A stretch of DNA of 64,000 nucleotides from Rhynchonema sp. JSB1_4. Lineage: Eukaryota > Nematoda > Chromadorea > Monhysterida > Xyalidae. The stretch spans positions 1-64,000 of the forward strand of contig JASAMV010007432.1 of assembly GCA_030248065.1 (NCBI GenBank), given 5' to 3'. The notes under the pieces were generated by a model, which was not told where the DNA came from, did no database searches, and was given only the letters and a program-made list of their open reading frames with translations. Each line of letters begins with the position of its first letter. Position 1 is the first letter of the stretch. Of the stretch, positions 23,901 to 33,311 are shown in pieces. The position numbers were made by a program, and so were the translations under genes.

Positions 23901-26413
23901 CGAAACGACACTTTGGGCAACACCACACGATCTGCGCAAATTGAGCGAAATTGTTTTGTTTGACTTCGGGCGGAGCTCAGGTGTGAAGAAAAATGGACCG
24001 AATAAGACACGATGCTGGTGGTATCTGGTACTGGCTGGCTGCCATGCCATACACACAAGGCAGCACACTTGGTGATCACCACACCTAAATGGAACTGTGT
24101 TGGTTGGTTACACAATCAGATGACGCTGATATTTTAACGTTTTTAAAAGCGATTAGCATGGTCGTTTGTACGCTGAGGAGCCGCTTTCTCGAATACCCCG
24201 CGAAACCTAGGCGTAGACAGGACTCCAAATTAATTTATTTTTTCAATAATTTGCTAAATACAACAGTCACACAATGCTCTCGCATCCCTTCACGCCGGTC
24301 GAAAATATTGTGTCACAGCAAATTTTCAGGTATTATAGCTACCACAGCGTGAAGTGAATGTTGCGCGACCAACGCAGGTTTGAGATTAGGTGATCACCAA
24401 ACTTAATCCCCAAGTCTTAATCAATACTCATAATTTAGCTTTGTTGCTCACAGCCACAAGACCTGCTCTGCTTTTGGAGGGTACTTTTTGATCACGCAGG
24501 TGTGTTGAACAAACTTGGTTCAAATTCACCTGTTCATCCTCATTCAATTCGGCCAATTCGACGGCTTGCAACGACCATTTCTGAATGCACGGCAAGTGAT
24601 ATGTCTCGAAGCACTGCACGCACGACCACACGGCCTCGGGACGACCGATCGGTTCGAGACACACCAGACAGCCGTGACGACCCGCTCGCAACGATTCCGT
24701 CAGCCGCTCACGGAAACTGGAAACGGGCAGCAGCGGATACAGAAGTCATTTCCTCGTAATTCTGGCACTGCTGTGATTGGGGCATTGAGCTTGACATGCT
24801 AGTTACTTTCGAATTCCATACGAACACTTTGAAATATCAGCAGGCCACATTTTTCGCTAAGAAGCAAAAAGTGATGCGGGTTGGCGGTAAACTACTTCCA
24901 GTGACGGGCGGCAAGAGACGACAGTCAAGAAGTTGGAACTCATACTTTGGAGAAGCATTCAAAGGAGGCGCACTCCCTAATACCAAAATTAAATATGTGT
25001 GAGTATCTTACCTGAACGTTTCCAAATGCCAAAAAAACCTGATCCGCAACCAACCCGCGTCGCATGCATTGTGAAACCGGCCCGGCGTGACCCAGGCGGG
25101 GCGGCAACCCACTGTACCACCCCACACCAAAAATGTGGGGCGGCAACCTACCTGCTGCACCGGCCGAGCTAGGGGGGGGGAACAAAATTTTTTAGGTCGA
25201 AATTTTGATGAAAATGTGCTCTAAAACGCTAATTTCGCGCGTAGTGCGCGATTTTTCGCCTATGTGGAGTGAAAACTACGGATTTTATATACCATTTTGA
25301 CCCAAAAATAGAACTTACTGTACCAGCCGCCGGGCGGCGACCTACCTACTGTACCAGGATGGAGCGTCAACCTACCTACCTACTGTACCTAGGGGGGACC
25401 CCACCCCCCTTGCTACACCATTGGCCTCACCCCATTTTGGGGGGATGTATTACAAGGCTGCGGGGAGCTCTATCCGGGGAATGGGGTGCAGTATTTAGGT
25501 TTTTACGGTGTGCATTTAAGGCTTGGTAGTTATGCACAGATACATTTATGCCCGTTTTTTGTTCGTTTAGAATATATAATTGCTTGCTATTGATGATAAA
25601 TGAGATTATAAGCGAATAAACCCCCTTCTAGTGCACTTTTAACAAGTGATTTCAGGCAGTGGTGTCGTTGGGGCGGGGGGGGGGGGACGGGGGTTACCCC
25701 CTAGAGGGGTATCCGGTAACCAGACTTTTTGTCCAGACAGGGGTATCCTACCCTAAAATTTTTCCGAAAGCCGTAAAAATCGCCCATTTTACCTCCAAAA
25801 TGTTGAAAATCGCTTGCTGGCGCAAGCATAACCCCTAAAATGACCATTTTTTGCGCTTCCAACACCAGTTTTGCTCAATTTTCGTCTAAGAAACTGACCT
25901 TTTTTTCACAACCCCCCTGGGTATCCGAGATTTTTTATTTGGGGGGGGGCAACCCCCCTGGTTTCCGAGATTTTTCATATTGGGTGCCCATCCGGTAGCC
26001 GAAAATTTTGGATTTTGGGTATTCGGTTATCCGACTTTTTGATTTCCCAACGACACCACTGATTTCAGGGAACAATTTTTTTTCAGATTCAGGTCAGTGA
26101 ATTAATAGGGCCCCCGAGCCCGAGCCCCCCGGTAACACTGTCTCCTAAAAAGGGGTCAGTGAATTAATACAGCCTCCCCTTGTGTTTAGGTTTTTACGGT
26201 ACACTGCCAGCCAGGTGCCAATCCTCTGCTGAAAGCGGGCGAACCTTTTACCGTTGCCCAGTGAAAGACTCACGATTGTTGATCTCCACTATCAGCTTGC
26301 TCATTCGACTGTTTCGTGTCGCCGTACGATGCGATCAAATGGTTGAAAATCTGTTCATCCTCTTCTTCCTCGTCAGACAAACTGCTACCGCCGCCGTTTG
26401 AAGAAGTGCTCAT
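17917..26413 (-). CDS. NFXL1: NF-X1-type zinc finger protein NFXL1
   Basis: Exons on the minus strand, 5' to 3': 26413-26274, 24716-24530, 23931-23719, 23502-23377, 22751-22596, 22425-22247, 21548-21384, 21299-21191, 21051-20845, 20622-20476, 19537-19367, 19228-18993, 18717-18513, 18427-18311, 18105-17917. Every phase agrees; 848 aa (human NFXL1 about 911). An acidic N-terminus is followed by a RING/PHD-like Cys-His cluster ([32 protein letters not shown]), then a long array of NF-X1 fingers (for example [21 protein letters not shown]). After these come a Glu/Lys-rich coiled coil ([20 protein letters not shown]), a basic RRRNRKKR patch and a C-terminal membrane helix ([20 protein letters not shown]). 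That helix separates NFXL1 from NFX1 and predicts a tail-anchored protein. The cluster suggests E3 ligase or nucleic-acid binding; the role in this animal is unknown. Introns carry several transposons, and intron 1 (24717-26273) is the longest. Confidence 0.95.
19587..19860 (-). repeat. Dispersed repeat in an NFXL1 intron, copy A
   Basis: Reads on the minus strand as a diverged copy of 50,285-50,540 on the plus strand. Shared words include GCATGCTGCATTACTGCCGTC, GAATGCATCTATTCTCTGCA, CAACAGTGCAGAAAAGTG and AAAAAGTGCCATGAG. I judge the two about 85% alike by eye. It extends to about 30 bases from the exon starting at 19537. Confidence 0.7.
20088..20466. mobile_element. G-run repeat element in an NFXL1 intron
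   Basis: Starts GGTTAGAGGTCGG plus a G run and ends with CGACATCCGTCTAACC, a short imperfect inverted repeat. CCGACA(C/T)CCGACA words repeat inside at both ends. It is the same family as the fragment at 1-50. Target-site duplication is unclear. Confidence 0.55.
21724..22113. mobile_element. hAT-like MITE in an NFXL1 intron
   Basis: Ends are CAGCGGTGTCGTTAGG and the inverse of CAGTGGTGTCGTTGAG. Flanked by an exact 8-base duplication, ATCGAAAT (21716-21723 and 22114-22121), the hallmark of hAT insertion. The interior repeats GGTATGGG(A)AA. No ORF. Confidence 0.9.
22865..23305. repeat. Probable transposon remnant in an NFXL1 intron
   Basis: The sequence carries AATGGGTGTT, AAAATGGGTAATTT and AACCAGCTTTGGGG..CCCCAGCTG words like the other AAAATGG-type elements in this window, and it is bordered by CAGT-type sequence. 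I could not define its ends. Confidence 0.35.
25070..25540. repeat. Repeat-rich part of NFXL1 intron 1
   Basis: Contains repeated CGGCAACC(C/T)AC(C/T)TACTGTACC words (25,098-25,390), the palindrome CGCGCGTAGTGCGCG (about 25,237) and a piece ending TTTAGGTTTTTACGGT (about 25,495-25,511). That last piece matches the ends of the 29,960-30,462 element. It is a mosaic of element fragments. Confidence 0.45.
25657..26061. mobile_element. hAT-like MITE in NFXL1 intron 1
   Basis: Ends are CAGTGGTGTCGTTGGG and its exact inverse. Flanked by an exact 8-base duplication, ATTTCAGG (25649-25656 and 26062-26069). The interior has G and C runs and TATCCG words; no ORF. Confidence 0.92.
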
Positions 26414-26576
26414 TTTGATTATCGACTTACTATTCACCGGAAAAAAGGAAAGATTGGAAATCTAGGGGATTCTGTGACTTGAAGATGGAAAACTTAAAAA
26501 CAGGAAGAATTTGGAAAAAAACTTTTTTTACATCTTTGTTTGACGACTTGACGACACGACAAACATGCCGGTTGAC

Positions 26577-27240
26577 CAGTGTAGTTCCTGGTCCGGAGGG
26601 GGAGATAGCGGACCCTCCGTTTTTTTTCCCAGGGGGACATAGTGTACCCCCCACGACCCCGAAGGGGAAGGGGGAAGACACAAATTCAGGAAAAAGTCAC
26701 TTTTTGAGGTCGAAGATCTGACCTATTTTAACCCCTTTTTGGAAAAAATTCTTCATAAAAAGGGTATTTTGGCGACTTGGGAAAATTCTTCGTAAAAAGG
26801 GTATCTTGGCGACTTTTGAGCACATTGACCTGAAATTCACACATTTTAGGCTTAAAAAATGCCCATTTTAGGCCTAAAAATGAGCAGTGTAGTTCTTGGC
26901 CCGAAGGGGAACAGGCGGTACCCCCTTTTTCGGAGGGGGAACAGACGTACCCACGTGCGGGGAAGGGGGGAGGACCCAAATTTGGAGAAAAGTCATTTTT
27001 GAGGTCGAAAATTTGACCCATTTTTGCCCCTTTTTGGAAAAAATCTCAATAAAAAGGGCATTTTGGCAATTTTTGACAACATTGACCTAAAAATCGCTCA
27101 TTTTATGCCTAAAAATGCCTATTTTAGGCCTAAATTTGTCTATTTTAGGCAAAAATCCCCCCAATGGTATCCTACCCGTCCCGGCCTGGTACACTAACCG
27201 TAACCCCCTACCAGCCCCGCTCTACTGGTGGTGGTGGTAC
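26577..27240. mobile_element. Nested or broken hAT-like copies
   Basis: CAGTGTAGTTCCTGGTCC at 26577 and CAGTGTAGTTCTTGGCCC at 26885 match the left end of the complete copy at 32412-32760. So do the internal AAAAAGTCA(C/T)TTTTGAGGTCGAA and ACATTGACCTAAAAAT words. I found no matching right ends or target duplications, so these are degraded copies. Confidence 0.6.
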
Positions 27241-28394
27241 CCTACTCGCCCAGATTTTTGCCCTCAAAATGCCAATTTTTCGGTCAAAAATGCCCAAATT
27301 TCGACCGAAAACCCTTAAAAATGCAAAAAATCGCGCGATATATGCACTTTGTTTATAGCATATAGAAATAGACACCCAAAAAAACTTGTGTTGTACGTGT
27401 ACCCTACACAAGCCACGAGACAACTGCTGGTCTAAAACCGGTAAATTACGGCGAAGTGACCATGGGATGCGCCGTGTGGTATGGCATCACACAGCCTCCT
27501 CAAAAAATGAAAATTCCCTAATTTTCATCACATATCAAATTGTCAACTGGTGTATAGATGATAAGAGTGTGAAAACTCAAAACGAGAATCCTACAAAAAG
27601 AAAATGAGAATAGGGCTCATAATTAAGCGAACCAACTTCATCGTCTTCTTTCGAACCGAAACGCCACAACATACTAACTAGCGAACGAACGATGATACGA
27701 ACGACGACAGTCCACGATAATGGCACAACGAACGAAAGCAAACGACGAATGTAGTAGTGGGCGATGAAAACGTGCGATGTTGATTATGCAAGTGTCGAAA
27801 TTGGCGCGATGGACATGCGCCAATTTTAAATGTTGTGTGGTTGACGACGCCAAATTACGGCGCGTAGAGAATGAAGACGGAGCCTCCTTCGATGCAAGCA
27901 TGAACGACGAATCGGCAAAGACGACGAACAATGATTGCAAGACGTGTTGCCGCACGTAGAAAGAGGTAGCTGTTGCGCTATTGCATAAACGACTGTTGAA
28001 AAGTGAAACGCGACAACTAGGCGCGCGAAACAAAACCAAAACACAAATGTAAACTGGTGCAGTGAAGATGAGGCCAATGCGAATATGCATCTCAGCGGTT
28101 GGTTGATCAGACAAACACACGAGACGACGCGAAAGGCTGACTGTTGCAAATAAACATGAATACTTGGCCGTTAGCTGTATTACCAAATGCATACTTGGAA
28201 TGCGATGACAAAAGCACGAATAAAATAGACGCAATCCAACTGCGCACGCGATTATTACATATATTGCGCATCAATTGAAAACATTGAACAAATGGTGCGC
28301 TGAGGGTAACTCGATTTGATGATTAATCATCGAAGTTGAAACGAAATCGTTGACGGCGACCGTTGTACTCAACGTTCAAGAATACAGAATCAAA
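27241..28394. other. No supported gene; 3' side of the gag remnant
   Basis: A minus-strand open frame of 186 codons (27,674-28,234) has no recognisable domain and unlikely composition. The region may be retroelement untranslated or terminal sequence, but I saw no pair of long terminal repeats. Confidence 0.35.
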
Positions 28395-29903
28395 TCAAAT
28401 CAGAATGAATACAAAATCATCAGTCGTGGTCGAACTCGGCGAATTGATGCGCGACGAATTTCTGGCAAAATTAGAAATGCCAATCGATTGCAACAAGTCG
28501 CGACTGTTGGAACACCAGCGTTCACGCGAGTCAACCTTGCAACGCCAATGCCGACCTTCGATACTTGGACGAATCGACCAGCCACCACGCCGATTGGAAG
28601 GCGGAAAAGGCTTCGATGAAAGAGCATCGATAGTGGATTGTGGTGGGCGAAGAGAAGACAATTTACCGTGCTGTTGTTCGAATTTGATATTGTGCTGAAT
28701 GCGACGCGCACGCTGCACAGTTTTGTTCAGATCGGCACGATGGTCGAATTGCAGAAACGCTGCGCGCAGATGCGGCAGAAGGCCATCGGCGAATTTTGAC
28801 TGCAGCGTCGATTCATAATCAGCTAGAGAAGCTGCGCGAGTGAGACGGTTATAGAATTGAACGACTGTCTCGTTTGGTTGCTGTTCTGCTTCCAGGAATT
28901 CGCACAATAGACCACGCCGCGTTTCGATAAGCATTAGGCGCGATAATAGTGTGGCGCGAAGCTGACACCAATCACTGCGCGTTTCTTCGCGGATAGATTT
29001 GAATAGATCGTACGCGCTGCCCTCTAGATGTGCCTCAAGCTGATAGATTTTGAGCACATCAGACCATTCTTCCTGCATGGCTTTCAGTTCGAAGCGATAA
29101 GCCAGCAATCGAATGTCAAATTTGCTTCAGCGCCACTAAATGGTTTCGGTTCGATCGCATCACGAGCTTTGCTGCCAACAATTTCGGTTTTGATCTGGGC
29201 ATTCGAACTTAGGCGCTGGTCAAGTGAAGGTGGAGGCTCGACAGTATCAGATGGACCAGATAGACGATCAACTTTGGCCTCACAAATTTGCTTCAGCGCC
29301 ACTAAATGGTTTCGGTTCGATCGCATCACGAGCTTTGCTGCCAACAATTTCGGTTTTGATCTGGGCATTCGAACTTAGGCGCTGGTCAAGTGAAGGTGGA
29401 GGCTCGACAGTATCAGATGGACCAGATAGACGATCAACTTTGGCCTCAAGAAGATCAAATTGTTGCTTGATGGCCGCAAAAGAAGCCGGATCCAACGACG
29501 AGGGCTGTTGCGCTGGCGGAACAACGATAGATGTTGATGATGGTAACACAATCGACGGTGTCGACGCAGCCATGTTAAAACTCGGCGCGACGGATGACGC
29601 CACATTGGAAGCACAATTAGAGACAGCGTTGCTAAGTGAAGCAGCTGAAAAAACAGAAGACGGCGCAAGAGAACACCGGGCAAGCAAAGGCCCAAAACCC
29701 AGGCAACAGTCCAACGACTGGGCCTGCACAGCTTCACACAGCTGTGGTACGAAGAAACGGCGACGAGACGACGTCGAACTACAGCAACTACGGGTTGCGA
29801 AGGCAACTTGCGTAGTTTGGTTTATTTCACACGTATAGCTTGGGTTCACATACGGGGCACGAGCCGGCCCAAAAACTGACTCGAAAACACCCCTTGAAAA
29901 CAA
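28395..29903 (-). pseudogene. Broken retrotransposon gag-like ORF
   Basis: The minus-strand ORF at 28395-29108 encodes a gag-like domain: about residues 15-130 contain EGSAYDLF, a Trp-centred helix (WCQLRATLL), E(F)LEAEQQPNETVVQF and a following helical segment, as in Ty3/gypsy-type gag. The N-terminal part lies in a different frame upstream (29,284-29,903), so the gene is frameshifted near 29,110. It is also interrupted by a tandem duplication at 29,117-29,448. No protease, reverse transcriptase, RNase H or integrase was seen, so this is a dead fragment. The C-terminus lacks a clear CCHC knuckle. Confidence 0.7.
29117..29448. repeat. Near-perfect tandem duplication inside the gag remnant
   Basis: A block of about 167 bases beginning TTTGCTTCAGCGCCACTAAA occurs twice back to back with no mismatch that I could see. 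It must be recent, or an assembly artefact. Confidence 0.85.
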
Positions 29904-29959
29904 TCCCGCCGCAACTTATATTGAGAGAATAAGAAGAGAAAAAGAAAGGTGGGGATAAG

Positions 29960-30462
29960 CTACCGTAAAAACCTAAATACAGCCCCCCCCCGGAATAGAG
30001 CCCCCCCCCGTAATACAGCCCCCCAAAAAGGGGTCAGTGAATTAATAGAGCCCCCCCCGGAATAGAGCCCCCCCCAAAGTAACATCCCCTATACTGTAGT
30101 GTATTAAGGCTTGATAGTGGTGTACAGGTACATTTATATGCACGTTTGTTGTTTGTTCAGAGCACATAATACGCCTCCTATTGACGAATAGACACGAATA
30201 AATCAAATCAAATCAAATTATCAACCACCAAAGACCCACCAAACCAAAAAAAACAACTAAATGCGGTTGCAAGCGAAAAAACATCCTTTCAAACCCGTTT
30301 TTAGGGGTTTTTGGGGGTATTTCTGGGAACAATTTTTCAGGTTCGGGTCAGTGAATTAATAGAGGCCCCCCCGGAATAGAGCCCCCCCCGTAATAGAGCC
30401 CCCCCAAAATGGGGTCAGTGAGTTAATAGAGCCCCCCCCTTCTATTTAGGTTTTTACGGTAG
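29960..30462. mobile_element. Inverted-repeat element with C-run core
   Basis: Ends are CTACCGTAAAAACCTAAATA and its inverse (TATTTAGGTTTTTACGGTAG). Inside, GGGGTCAGTGAATTAATAGAG and AGCCCCCCCC words repeat near both ends. Related pieces are at about 25,495, 26,090-26,205 and 31,425-31,860. No ORF. The superfamily is undetermined; the target duplication is not clear. Confidence 0.65.
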
Positions 30463-30619
30463 GTAGGTAAGCTGGTTGATAGAAGACTCATTACTATTGT
30501 GATCAGTTTATCCTGCAGAGGCTCTGGCGGGAAGACTCATTATTTCTTTGAAAATAAAACGGATTAAACGGAATCCCCGTAATGAGTTTTCCCTTCAGGG
30601 CTGTTTCCCAGAATATACT

Positions 30620-30700
30620 GTCATAAAGAACCGTTCTTTATTTTTCGTGAAAAAAACGGTTTTTTTTCGAAAAAAAACCGTTTTTTTTCAAATACTTTTC
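30620..30700. repeat. AAAACGGTTTT foldback
   Basis: Contains GAAAAAAACGGTTTTTTTTC followed by GAAAAAAAACCGTTTTTTTT, alternating palindromes of the family also found in COG8 and PDCD4 introns. Confidence 0.5.
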
Positions 30701-30839
30701 CAGTACTTAAGAACGTAATTTCGAAAAATATAACAATTTCAGTGCAAAATTTGTTCGAAGTGACGAGAATGCTCTTGAAGAGTGTTCAAGTCAGTCGAAA
30801 ACACTTGGCAACACTTGGCTGGGGGGATGGGGGGGATTC

Positions 30840-31200
30840 CCCCCCTAAGGAGTAGGTACCTTGCAACCACCCCTTGGGGGGAAGGGTAGGTACCTTGCAA
30901 CCATCAATTTATGGTTTTTATAGGCAAAAATGGGTGTTTTTCGACCTCAAAACCCCAAAAATCGCGCGCTCCGCGCGCAAACCTCCATATAATGGGTATT
31001 TTAGGCAAATTTTCGGCCAAAATGCAAAAAAGTACCGATTTTTTCGGCCAAATTTGCAGTATAATACATGCAAAAAACACCCTTTTTTCGGACCTCAGGG
31101 GTACCTTGCAACCTTCCGGAGGCTGGGTAGGGGGTACCTTGCAACCATCTGGATCCATCCCCCCCAAGGGTACCTTGCAACCATTTGCCTGCCACTACAC
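30840..31200. repeat. Interspersed GGTACCTTGCAACCA repeat
   Basis: GGTACCTTGCAACC occurs five times (about 30,856, 30,888, 31,101, 31,135 and 31,170), mixed with G/C runs and the palindrome CGCGCGCTCCGCGCGC (about 30,963). It looks like one decayed element with internal repeats; ends not defined. Confidence 0.5.
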
Positions 31201-31424
31201 TGCTTGGTTTACGCGCTTTTTGGCCCATTTTGGGCCGGTTAATTTTTGTGCTCGAGCCAATTTTTCACTGAAATCGAAAAACTCATCAGTTTTGCATTAC
31301 AATTTTTTGGAAAAATTGGAATAAAGTACCGATATTTTTCCGATCAAAAACCGAAAAGATACCCACGGAAAAATAAATGGAAAAGTATTCGGGTCTCGGA
31401 AAAAACGGTTTTGCCCCCCCCAAA

Positions 31425-31860
31425 TTCATCTACCCTTAAAACCTAAAATACAAGGGGGGGCTGTATTTTTTCACTGACACTGACCCCTTTTAGGGGGGCT
31501 GTATTTTTGGGGGGCTCTATTTTTGGGGGCTGTATTTTTTCGCTGCCCAAAATCTCAAAAAATGTTCCAAAAAATACCCCTAAAATGGAGTTCTGTCGGG
31601 GTGTTACTGGTCATTATGAGTGTTTTTAGGTGCAGATCTTCCATAAAACGCTTTACGTCAACATATACTCAACCACAAACGTTGCACACAAGGTGTCTTA
31701 TACAAGAACTTGACTTTACGACCCCCAAGCGGGGAATTCCAAGTTGGGGGGCTGTATTTTTGGGGGGCTCTATTTTTTCACTGACCCCTTTTAGGGGGGG
31801 CTGTATTTTTGGGGGGGCTCTATTTTTGTGGGGCTCTATTTTAGAGAATACGGTATCTAT
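31425..31860. repeat. GGGGGGCTGTATTTTT repeat block
   Basis: GGGGGGCT(G/C)TATTTTT and CACTGACCCCTTTTAGG words recur at least eight times. They are the reverse complement of core words in the 29,960-30,462 element, so this is an inverted, internally repeated relative of it. Confidence 0.6.
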
Positions 31861-32360
31861 CGTCAACACTTTTTGATTTCATCTATCTATCGTCAACACT
31901 TATGGGCAAATCTATCTATCGTCAACAAATTCTGGGAACAATCTATCTATCGTCAACACATTTCGACCTCAAAATGGGTATTTTTGCCTCAAAATGGCTC
32001 AAAATCAGGGTAGTACTTGGGGGGAGGGGTGGGGGGCCCCCAAATTCATCTATCTATCGTCAACACTTTTTGATTTCATCTATCTATCGTCGGGCAAATC
32101 TATCTATTGTCAACAAATTCTGGGAACAATCTATCTATCGTCAACACATTTCGACCCCAAAATGGGTATTTTTGCCTCAAAATGGCTCAAAATCGGTATT
32201 TTTTGTCCCAAGTAGGCAAAAAATCGCGCGCTACGCGCGAATTTAGTACATCTAAGTGCATTTTCATTAATATTTACACATTATTACCTACTTAGTACAC
32301 CATACTATACCTTGATTTTTGGCGATCCCCCCCCACCATCTATCTATCGTCAACAAGTTT
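31855..32360. repeat. Minisatellite with ATCTATCTATCGTCAACA unit
   Basis: The unit occurs about ten times at irregular spacing. A higher-order block is duplicated: about 31,880-31,995 (units separated by GGGCAAATCT, AATTCTGGGAACA and ATTTCGACCTCAAAATGGG) returns at about 32,065-32,185 in the same order. A last unit is at 32,337. It is not a CRISPR: units are short and spacers repeat. Confidence 0.75.
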
Positions 32361-32411
32361 GCCAAGCCACGGCACTGACGCCACACACCATGTATTAGGT
32401 ATTGTGCCCAT

Positions 32412-32760
32412 CAGTGTAGTTCCTGGTCCGGAGGGGGAACAGACGTACCCACCTGGGGCCTGGGGGGAGGGAGGGGAGGACCCATATTTGGAGAAAAGTC
32501 ACTTTTTGAGGTCGAAATTTTGGCTCATTTTTGCCACTTTTTGGAAAAAATCTCAACAAAAAGGGTATTTTGGCGATTTTTGACGACATTGACCTAAAAA
32601 TAACTCATTTTATGCCTAAAAATGACTATTTTGGCCTAAATTTGCCTACATTAGGCAAAAATTGGCGGAGCAGACGAACCCGGAGGGGGAACAAGGCGTA
32701 CCATGGAGGGGGAACAGCAACAGGCGTGCCCGAGGGGGACCCTCCCCAGCAACTACACTG
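32412..32760. mobile_element. hAT-like MITE, complete
   Basis: Begins CAGTGTAGTTCCTGG and ends with CAACTACACTG. Flanked by an exact 8-base duplication, GTGCCCAT (32404-32411 and 32761-32768). The interior shares AAAAGTCACTTTTTGAGGTC and TTGACCTAAAAAT words with the broken copies at 26.6-27.1 kb. No ORF. Confidence 0.92.
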
Positions 32761-32768
32761 GTGCCCAT

Positions 32769-33311
32769 GCCTACGACCACCCAACCGGGCGGGCCGCGAT
32801 TTTTGACTTCGACCGGGACTGGCCGGACCGCACATTTGGGCTACCGGGCCGGACCGAGGAAACCCGGCTGATCCTGACCTCAGTTGCATAGCTATTCCAG
32901 TCAAACATTACACTGACTTAACGCCGGCATTTTTTCAGACATAATTCAACATTTATCGCCATTTATCTTGTAATAATTTTACGTTCAATTTCTCACTACC
33001 ATCCGCGCATTTCGTCTGTATTTGTTACATTAGTACTAAACACCAAATCTCAGTTGTCAATTATCGGCAACATTTGCTCCAAAAACTCCAAGAAGAACAA
33101 TAAATTGGCACAAAAGTAATTTATTGGTCGACCACACCTGCGAATCTAGCATCATTGTAATCATCATCAATAATCGCTCCTCCTGCTCGCACCAAATTTG
33201 CTTGCCTGCTGTCTTCGCAAACATATCTCAACCGTTATCGTCTGTTAAATAAAATTACCCGTGGTGCTTTCGTCTCTGAAAAATTGACGTTGAAGATTGA
33301 CAGCAACAATT
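32769..33311. other. Upstream region of PDCD4, no gene
   Basis: A/T-rich sequence before the PDCD4 start codon; it should contain the promoter and 5' UTR. No TATA box or other motif that I would call. Confidence 0.35.

Noticed and set aside
27674..28234. 186-codon minus-strand open frame
   Set aside because: No recognisable motif and an odd Cys/Phe/Arg-rich composition next to a dead gag; it is more likely non-coding retroelement sequence.
29224..29838. 204-codon plus-strand frame
   Set aside because: It is antisense to the gag fragment and spans the tandem duplication.
31855..32360. Possible CRISPR-like array
   Set aside because: Units are 18 bases, spacers are irregular and recur, and the genome is an intron-bearing animal.
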